Assembly (NCBI GenBank): GCA_027604685.1
Contig: JADHYX010000361.1
Span: 8,013 to 22,689 of the forward strand
Source: Lobulomyces angularis
Lineage: Eukaryota > Chytridiomycota > Chytridiomycetes > Lobulomycetales > Lobulomycetaceae
DNA: 14,677 nucleotides
Direction of reading: 5' to 3'
Shown: one piece after another, positions 7,513-14,677 of the stretch
Position numbering within the stretch: the first letter of the stretch is position 1
Layout of the letters: each line of letters opens with the position of its first letter
Translations under genes and position numbers: made by a program
The notes under the pieces: model-generated
What the model was told of the DNA's origin: nothing
Databases searched by the model: none
Seen by the model: the letters and a program-made list of their open reading frames with translations, nothing else

Positions 7513-10500
7513 ATGAAGAAATTGAAAGATATTCATGAATCCCTCAAAACTAATCAGCAAAATGAAGAGCAAGTAACTGTGAACCAAAGGCACTTAATTG
7601 ATAAAATTTTAGGTAGAAAAAAAATAAATTTTATTAAAGTTAAAAAATTATTTGCGAATTATATTGTTTCATTTAAACCAGAAATATATACAATTAATCA
7701 ACTTTTGATATTTAAAATGCACTCTTATATAAATTGAAAAAAATATTTTTTTTTTTGAATTGGGATAAGTTTGTTATCTAATATCATTTCTTATTTATAG
7801 CAAGATATTCAACGGAATTTACAATTTTTAGGGAATTGCTTCAAAATAGCAATGACGCCGGTGCAACGCAAGTCACCATTAATCTTCAAACGAGTAATTC
7901 TAATTTTATTACTACAATCGAGTATAAGAACAATGGTAGACCATTTTTAAAAGAAGATTGGGCTCGACTCCGAAAGATTGCTGAAGGGAATCCAGATGAA
8001 CAAAAAATTGGTTTTTTTGGTGAATAACAATTTTTTTTTTTTTTACCATATACTAAATTTTAAAAATTAAGGCGTTGGTTTTTACTCCCTTTTTTCGATT
8101 TGCGAAGAACCCTTTATATCCAGTGGTGTTGAATGTAATTTTAATTTTTTAAAATGTGAAAAAATTATAATACCAAATATCAATAGGTATGGCGTTTTTT
8201 TGGAAAGGAGATCAGCTGTTTACAAAGAGAGGTTCTCTACCTGAAAGGGATGAGTTAACAACTTTTTTGTTGGAGTTAAGAGAACCGATGGATCTAATGG
8301 ATATTCAATCATTTGGAAAATTTATTGCAACTTCTCTTGCATTTACCAAATGTCTTCACGAAGTTACAGGTTTTTAATAAAAAAATAATGATTTTATTTT
8401 AATCCTTTAATTTTTATTGTTTTAAATTTTTTTTTTACTTTTTACACTAGTGAACTTTAACGAAATCTGCGTTTTAAGTTTTAAGAAAAAAGTTTCAAAT
8501 CCAAAACTTGTTGAATTCAAAAAATCGAGCTTCAACCTTTATTCACCGAATAAAATATTTTATTTGAATGAAGTAGAATTGAAGAAAATCCAGCTCGATG
8601 TTTCCATTAACTTGGAATATAATAACATTGATTCAGTACCCATACAATCAACACTTTTTATGAGAACAGCCTCTGCAGCGTTTAAGTACTTTTTCCTTTT
8701 ATCTTTTATTGTGTATCGTAAGTACTTATGTATTTTTTTTTAGGGTAAATACGAGTAGAGCTATGACTCATGATATGGAAAGAACTACGAAAAAGAAACC
8801 TCCTGCAACTACAGGTATGAATTTTTAAATTTCCAATTAATTTTCTTTTTTATTTTGTAAAGAAACTCATATTATGTGGTCATCTCACGATGAATATGGT
8901 AAATTCCAATAAGGAATTGTTTTATATTTTAATTTTAAATTTTTTTAATAGAAAGCAGTACTGGCTGTAAAGGAAAAAATCCTGTTTTTGATGATTTAGT
9001 ACCCAATAAGGAAGAGCAAGGAAAAGTTTTTATTGGTTTTCCTACCCATCAGACGACAGGATGTGCAATCCATTTTATGTCCCATTTAATACCTACTGTG
9101 GAACGAGAGAGTATTGATTTTGTCGATAAAACGTTAAACCTTTGGAATCAAGAGTTGCTTTCAACCACTGGTTTGCTAGCAAGAATATTGTATGTGGACG
9201 AATTTGCTTCAATTAAGGACATGTTTGAAAATGTTCCGAAACCGATTGATCCTGAAATATATTCTTGGTTGTTAAAAAGATCTTTGCATGCAATGCTCTC
9301 ATTTACTTTCAAACCTACAACTCCAAACAATTTAGTTGGGCGCATTGTTTCCAAATATTTTTTTATATCGGGTAATACCATATAAGAATTTTTTTATAAT
9401 CTAAAAAAAAAAAAAAAAAAAGCTCCAAATGAGATTATTGAGATCATGAGCACCAGAGGCGTTTTAGCAGCAAATAATGTGCGTGTTTTTAGTGCTGAAC
9501 CCATGGGAGGATATGAAAGAAAATTTATTGTAAATATTACTTATTATTCCAGTAACTGAAAAACACTTTTTTAGAAAAATACAGCAACTGTCCCTGATGA
9601 AATTTTAATCAAGTGCTCAGTTTTAATAAACAATTTAATGTCAGATAATACCATTCAGCAAATCAACTTCAAGGATGTTTTAAGTGAGTTAAACTCGAAT
9701 TTTACTGTTGATGAGGTAGTCAATCTGTTGAAATGGTTTATCATGTATCGTGATAACTGTACTTTGAATTCAAATGAACTAGAGACTTTTTTAAAAAATT
9801 TGGTATTACCAGTAACAGGAGATTCTGCTAATAAAAACCTAAAACTTACCTTATCAAATATAAAATACTGGATTAATCCCAAAGTTATTACACCTGGTCT
9901 TTCAGTTCCTGAAGATTCTTTTCCTTTAGAAATAAGTAAACATTTCAGTAAAACTGAATTAGAGCATTATTTTGGGTATTTTGAAATTAATCTGCAATTT
10001 TTTTTAAAAAAAAAAAAAAAAATAGTAATATAAAGGAGTTATCGTTATCAGAATGGACAATTTTTATTTCAAAAAATGAGGATTTAGTGTTATCACCACA
10101 TTTTTCTGAAAAAGTTTTGTCTACTATTTCAAGATCCTTCATGTCAGTTTCAAACCAACAAAAGCATTCTATTGTGTCAACTTTAAAAGATTTATCCTGT
10201 ATTCCTACCAAACAAGGAATGGTACTTTTCAATATGCTTTGTTACTTAATTTTTCTTTTAGAAAAAACCATGTGATGCTTACTTCAAAAATGTCAATTTA
10301 TTTGATGATATTCCAGTAGTGTTGTTTCCTAGCCAGATTATTAAAAAAGATGAAGCTTCAGAGACTTCTACAAAATCAGTAACATCATTTTTTGGTGGAC
10401 TACTATCAAATGCAGTAGAAAAAATATCATCCTCTATTAGGCAAAGTCCAGTTTCAGAAGTATTTCTAAAGTCATTGGGGGTGCGAGAACATGTGGAACT

Positions 10501-13500
10501 ACAAGTGTTAGTTTAAAAACAAAATTTTGACTGTTAATATAAATCTTTTATTATAATTAGTGTGTTTGATCGTTTGGATTCTTTAAACTGGGACCATTAT
10601 CAGCTGATAAAGTATCTGGCATCTGTGTCGAATAAACTTAGTGAAAAAGAATACAGTCAGCTGAAAGCTACTCCGTTATTTCCCAAGCAAACTTTGGACT
10701 CCAGTACTGACAACTTTAGGTACAAGGCGATGGATTTATATGCTCCTACAGAGGAAATAAAAGAATTGGGTTTGCCGATTTTAAGTTGGAAAGGTAGATG
10801 GCATAAAAATACTGAAGAAGGTACTGAGTTTTAACATTAAATTGGTTTTCATTTATGTTCGTTAGCTAAGTTACTTTCGTTAATGGGACTAAAGCAGCAA
10901 ATACCACTTTTTGAACTACTATTATTGACCAGTAAATCTGCAGATCGTGTTCAGCAAACAAAATTTTTAGCATACTTTGTGGAAAATTTTAGCATTTATG
11001 AAGAGTCTTACAGCCATGTTAAAAATACCCCCGAGTTATCTCCTTTCCTACCATCCACAAATGTAAAAGGGGAAAACATCTTATCAAAACCTAATGACTG
11101 TTTCTCGGATCCTGGCTGCTCTTTAATGGGATTTAATGTATTAAGGCCCGATTTAGTAGTTAATGCGGAAAAATTTGGAGGTTTTTCATTTTAACATTAT
11201 TTTAACATCAATTTTTTTTGTTCTTTTTAGTCAGAAAATATCCAAATTCAGTTGAATTAGTGAGATATTTAGAACGAAGTCCACCGAAAAGTGAAGAAGC
11301 TGCAGCAGTGTTTGAATTTTTATCTTATCAAAAATTTTCAAATTATGATTGGAAGACATTGAGAGGTTTAAAATTTATTCCATTAAATAGAAAAGGAGCA
11401 ATGGTATATGAAGCACCATATAAGGTATATTTTGTGGGATTAGAAAGCAGCCAATTTCAGAACTATTTTGATTTTGTGGATTTTGGACAAGGTAATTTGA
11501 ACAATATTACAAGATTTTAAAAATACATCCAATTATAATGTTTTTAAGTCGGAAACAGTTTTTTACGAAATTGTGGTGTGAAAGATGAGGTTTTAATTAA
11601 TAATTTTGACAACATTATATTTTTTGCTAACGAAAGTATTTCTATAGCCTACCCCAACTGAATTAGCACAATTATTAGTAAGGAGTCCGCTACAATTTTT
11701 TGAGGACTCTGGTTTAGACTCATATTTGTCGCTTTTAAGGCAAATTGCGGCACATTACCATGTTTTGAGATCTAACACTGCTTTAAAAAAGGAAATGATG
11801 CAAAGCTCATTTTTAGTTGGCTTAATTAATGATGTTTCGGAAGAAGAGGAAATTAATGATGAAACTAGAGAAGGAAAAACTTCTGAAAAAGTTAGAAATC
11901 CACAATTATCTTACAAACTTGCAAAAGCTGGGGATATATTTTTGATAGATGATACCATTTTACAACAAATTTTTACTCCTTTAGGATGTCCAATGGAGGC
12001 CCTATTGGAGGTATAATTTTAATTTCTGCATTCTTTTTACTCCCGCTGATGTAGGGAATGTATTGTGATCTTGGATCCTCGTGGTTATCAAGTAAAGTTA
12101 CAATATTGGAAAGGCCTATGGGTGAAACGAAAATTACTGACAACTCAAAAAAGTAATATTTTCTTTTTTTTCTTTGTCAAATTTTTTATATGTTTTTACT
12201 CGTTAAAAGTTTGGAATTGTTAATACATGATAGAGCGGCTCTGCTTCTTTTTGATGGAGTAGTTGCCTCCAAAAAGGATATTACTATGGGATCAGAAAAA
12301 ATTTTGAAGAGTCTAAAGGTTTTTGAGGTTCCCGAAATAAAAATTGAAAGAAAATTTATGAATAAAGTAAATTTGCAAAAAACTGGTGCTTCTGTTATGC
12401 AAGATAAAAACACTAAAAAATTTTTCCTTTTTATATCTGGGGAATTTGATTACTTCGATGTATCAAGTTCACTTTGCAAGCTAATTTTCAAAAATCCTAG
12501 ACTAAATGATAGGCTATTGGTCTCTACTCTTTTATCAACTTCACGTAATGAAATATTGCAAGTTTCATTTCCCTAATACTTCTTTTTTATGGTAGTTTCA
12601 AATTTAAAAAGAAAAGGGTTTCCAGTTGAAAGAATTTTAAATTTACAATCAAGTAGGTTGCAACAAGCAAGGTTAATAGAGGAAGAAAAAAAAGCAGCGC
12701 AACTAAAAAATAAACCACGCGTCGTAGACTCTAATGCCCCACAAATCAATAAAACACCAGCGAATGTAGAATATAATCCTCCACAGATAAAAAATGACTC
12801 GAATAGTCTTTCAAAGGATTTGGAAAACATTTTTCAACAGCTTGCTTTAATGTTTCCAAATATTGATCCTAATTTGTGTAATATAAAGAAAAAATATTAA
12901 TTCTTATTTTTTTTTTAATTTTATATAAACCAATTTTTTTTTTTTTTTAGTAAAGGCAATGATAGAAGAGCAATCGACAAAAACAACAAAGTCTAACATA
13001 TTATCAAATTGCTCCAATTTGTTGTTAGATTCAAACTATGCTGAAAGTGACAACAACACACAAACCAAAAGCAAGTCAGATATTCAAACAGAAGTTAAAT
13101 CATCTGATAGTTTAACAAAAAAGGAACCGGAGGAGAATAGTGTCTTAAGTAATCTTAGTGAAAAATTCAAAAATTCCGGCTGGAGCTCATTTTTAGGAGG
13201 CTCTCGATCAAATTCACCACTCTCTACAACTCTTCCGGCACCTTCTCGTTCCAATGAGGATGTTCAACGTGCCCATGAGGGAAATATTAATAAGCATCGT
13301 GAAAAAAGTGCTCAACAAGACGCAACTCAAGTTCCTATTTCCAGAGATTTTACAAAGAATTTACAAAACCATTTGAAACAATCGTTGAATACTTTATCTG
13401 TATCTAATGAATCTTCTTTTAGAGCTCAAACTCCAAGCGATCCACCTGCGTATTCAGTTTTAATTTTTTTTCTTGAACTTAATTTTATTTAGAATCCCTG

Positions 13501-14145
13501 CTTCTCAAGCTTCATCACGTTGCAAACTGTTATCAGATGCTGATCTCAATTACATAGGAGATGTAGCAGGTTTAAAGTTATACATTAATAAAGCTGCAAA
13601 GGAGAAAGAATTACAGGTTGTATTAAATGGTGATGGCACTAAACGTTTTGCTGAAGTTTTAAAGTATTTTTAATATTCTTAAAATTTTTTTTTTTATAAA
13701 ACTAAAAAAATTTTTAGAATTCTTGCTAAGGTTTTTGATGTAACACCAAAATCCTTTCATATGTATTGGGATGATTCTGGACCAGTAGTGGCCTTCAATC
13801 GAGGAAGAACGTTATTTTTTAACTTAAGGTTTTACTTGGGGTTACATGATAAACCAAGTAAGAAAATGGAAACCTTACCTGGTTCTTTTTTTTTCCAAAA
13901 CAATGTCAATGCAGTAGAAACTTATTTACCATCAGATTCTGAGACCTATTATTACTGGTTTTTAACGACATGTCACGAACTTGCCCACAACTTTGTTTCA
14001 GGTTTGAATCACACCGTTTTTTTTTAACTAAACTTATATTTTTGTAGAGCATAATGCAGAACATGAATTCTATATGTCATCTTTTGCAGAAAACTATTTA
14101 AAAAAAATGATTAATGTACTAAAATTAGAAGGAATCGAGGTTTGA
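7513..14145 (+). CDS. DUF3684 giant protein: Hsp90-like GHKL ATPase domain plus C-terminal HELAH motif
   Basis: Fungal DUF3684-type protein of unknown function, about 1,760 aa (family members typically 1,600-1,750). Exons: 7513-7612, 7801-8019, 8072-8134, 8187-8369, 8451-8685, 8744-8814, 8863-8898, 8952-9371, 9423-9529, 9575-9975, 10026-10221, 10262-10506, 10561-10820, 10866-11180, 11231-11491, 11549-11589, 11648-12010, 12055-12152, 12210-12544, 12596-12877, 12951-13449, 13493-13663, 13718-14001, 14048-14145; sum 5,283 nt, in frame. N-terminal GHKL domain: VNQRHLIDKILARYS, E45LLQN49SND52A, N77NGRPF, I103GFFGVGFYS. Then conserved blocks MAFFWKGDQLFTKRGSLP, VFIGFPTHQTTG, DAYFKNVNLFDDIPVV, RNCGVKDEPTPTELA, LLSTSLSNLKRKGFPVERIL. 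A coiled-coil-like stretch precedes a CUE-like MFPNIDPNLLKAMIEE (from about 1402), then a S/N/K-rich disordered linker to about 1577. The C-terminal domain ends with CHELAHNFVSEHNAEHEFY (1719-1737). The ATG at 7513 gives a short leader before the conserved block; no better upstream start was seen. Confidence 0.9.
7613..7800 (+). other. First intron of the DUF3684 gene, 188 nt, the longest in the window
   Basis: Donor G|GTAGAAA, acceptor TTTATAG. Removing it joins KIL to ARYSTEF, restoring the family's conserved ILARYS block. All other introns in the window are 40-97 nt, so this first, longest intron could carry a regulatory element, which is speculative. Confidence 0.75.
9403..9421 (+). repeat. 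A19 run immediately before a splice acceptor
   Basis: Nineteen A followed by G forms the 3' end of the intron 9372-9422 in the DUF3684 gene, where a pyrimidine tract would be expected. The flanking exons (ending in the Gly codon, then APNEIIEIMSTRGVL) join in frame. Confidence 0.85.
10006..10022 (+). repeat. A17 run just before a TAG acceptor
   Basis: Seventeen A, then TAG, end the intron 9976-10025 of the DUF3684 gene. The preceding T8 run lies upstream of the A run. The exons join as HYFG-NIKEL in frame. Confidence 0.85.
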
Positions 14146-14547
14146 TAATATATTTAAATTTTTTTTTTCTGTTTTGTTTTTTTTTTATTATTTCATAGAT
14201 GTATTTCTTATTTATACATATCTCACATATCATTTTTTATATATTACTTTATGTATTTTTAGAAGTTTCCAAGAAACTTTTATTTTTTATTTAGCAAGTT
14301 TTATGTAATTTTAAATAGATAAATAAAAATTCAAATATAATACAGAAAAACTTTAGATTTTTATAGTCTTAATAGCTGATAATAATGTTGGAAAAAAAAA
14401 AAAGATTAAAATATGTATGAGGAGTTATTGAAAAAAATATTTTTGTAATGAGTAATGCAAGATAAATTCTTTTCATCTTAAAAAAAAAAATTAATAGCAG
14501 TAAGTATTATAGCAGTCAAAATAAAAATAAAGAATATCGTCGAAAGT
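14146..14547. other. Intergenic region downstream of the DUF3684 gene
   Basis: About 400 nt of A/T-rich sequence with T10-type runs. It holds the presumed 3'UTR of the DUF3684 gene, an AATAAA at 14322-14327 and, further right, the likely promoter of the next gene. No coding or RNA feature was recognised. Confidence 0.6.
14322..14327 (+). terminator. Candidate polyadenylation signal of the DUF3684 gene
   Basis: AATAAA 177 nt after the stop codon; its only support is position and sequence. Confidence 0.35.
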
Positions 14548-14677
14548 ATGCTACCTATTCTGTTACACAAATATAGAATTCAATATTTTTTAAGAAATGT
14601 AATTGGTAAAACTGGTGATTGTGCTAAAGTTTCTATTTTAGCAGATGAGACTGAGTTAATAAAAACTAATGCTAAAA
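14548..14677 (+). CDS. Possible 5' end of a further gene, cut by the window edge
   Basis: An ATG at 14548 opens a frame of 43 codons that reaches the end of the window without a stop. It begins MLPILLHKYRIQYFLRNVIG, a basic, hydrophobic stretch lacking acidic residues that could be a mitochondrial presequence, followed by a more mixed segment (KTGDCAKVSILADETELIK). Base composition is richer in G/C than the flanking spacer, which supports coding. I do not recognise the family. An intron in this stretch cannot be excluded, because GTAATTGG occurs inside it. Confidence 0.45.
   Translation, partial: MLPILLHKYRIQYFLRNVIGKTGDCAKVSILADETELIKTNAK

Noticed and set aside
7354..7593. 79-codon minus-strand open frame
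   Set aside because: It overlaps the first exon and leader of the DUF3684 gene in antisense, and its first half mirrors the conserved exon.
11678..11717. Possible 40-nt intron (GTAAGG...TTTAG) within DUF3684 exon 17
   Set aside because: Removal would shift the frame into an early stop; left in, the sequence gives a continuous block LVRSPLQFFEDSGLDSYL.
12545..12580. Reading on through RNEILQVSFP to a stop at the end of DUF3684 exon 19
   Set aside because: A donor GTAATG at 12545 with the acceptor at 12595 joins LLSTS to LSNLKRKGFPVERIL, a conserved block of the family, so those residues are intronic.
14140..14277. Alternative last exon of the DUF3684 gene (donor GTTTGATA, acceptor TTTCATAG, then a hydrophobic frame)
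   Set aside because: The TGA at 14143-14145 ends the protein shortly after the conserved EFYMSSFAENYL block; the extra stretch is a low-complexity I/F/L/Y frame typical of AT-rich noncoding DNA.
1..14677. Bacterial features (operons, Shine-Dalgarno sites, CRISPR, insertion sequences) and tRNA/rRNA genes
   Set aside because: The genes are heavily intron-split and eukaryotic. No direct-repeat array, transposase, or cloverleaf with a conserved T-arm was seen by eye.

Overview
This is nuclear DNA from an intron-rich, extremely AT-rich eukaryote, most likely an early-diverging zoosporic fungus (Rozella/aphelid/chytrid grade). The evidence is a fungal-type RNase P Pop3 signature, a fungal-type DUF3684 giant ATPase-like protein, a TMEM135 homologue, and a double cyclic-nucleotide-binding protein of a kind usually tied to flagellated cells. 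The lineage is inferred; no phylogenetic marker gene is present. All genes had to be rebuilt by hand across many 40-97 nt introns. The exon models given keep the reading frame throughout and restore family motifs that straddle the junctions.

Layout. Minus strand: a POP3/RPP38-like RNase P/MRP subunit (starts at 1122, runs off the left edge; 4 exons in view), then a 621-nt gap holding a weak plus-strand FHA-like fragment, then an 11-exon protein with two cyclic-nucleotide-binding domains (4421 down to 1744). A 421-nt AT-rich divergent promoter region (4422-4842) separates this from the plus-strand genes: an 11-exon TMEM135 homologue (4843-6827), a 685-nt spacer, a 24-exon DUF3684 gene (7513-14145, about 1,760 aa) that fills nearly half the window, and a possible new gene starting at 14548 and cut by the right edge.

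The four main genes do not form a pathway. They cover tRNA/rRNA processing (POP3), cyclic-nucleotide sensing, probably flagellar or cytoskeletal (CNBD protein), organelle membrane biology (TMEM135) and an uncharacterised Hsp90-fold ATPase-like protein (DUF3684). The DUF3684 protein is the most interesting object: an N-terminal GHKL (Hsp90/sacsin-like) ATPase domain, a CUE-like MFP motif in a flexible linker, and a C-terminal HExxH motif with spacing like the WLM (Wss1-like) zinc proteases. That combination suggests a ubiquitin- or proteostasis-linked function, which is inference.

The 46 reconstructed introns show a consistent splicing style: short length, GT donors, frequent CTAAN/TAAC-like branch sequences, and acceptors almost always TAG (35) or AAG (9), with only one CAG and one GAG.
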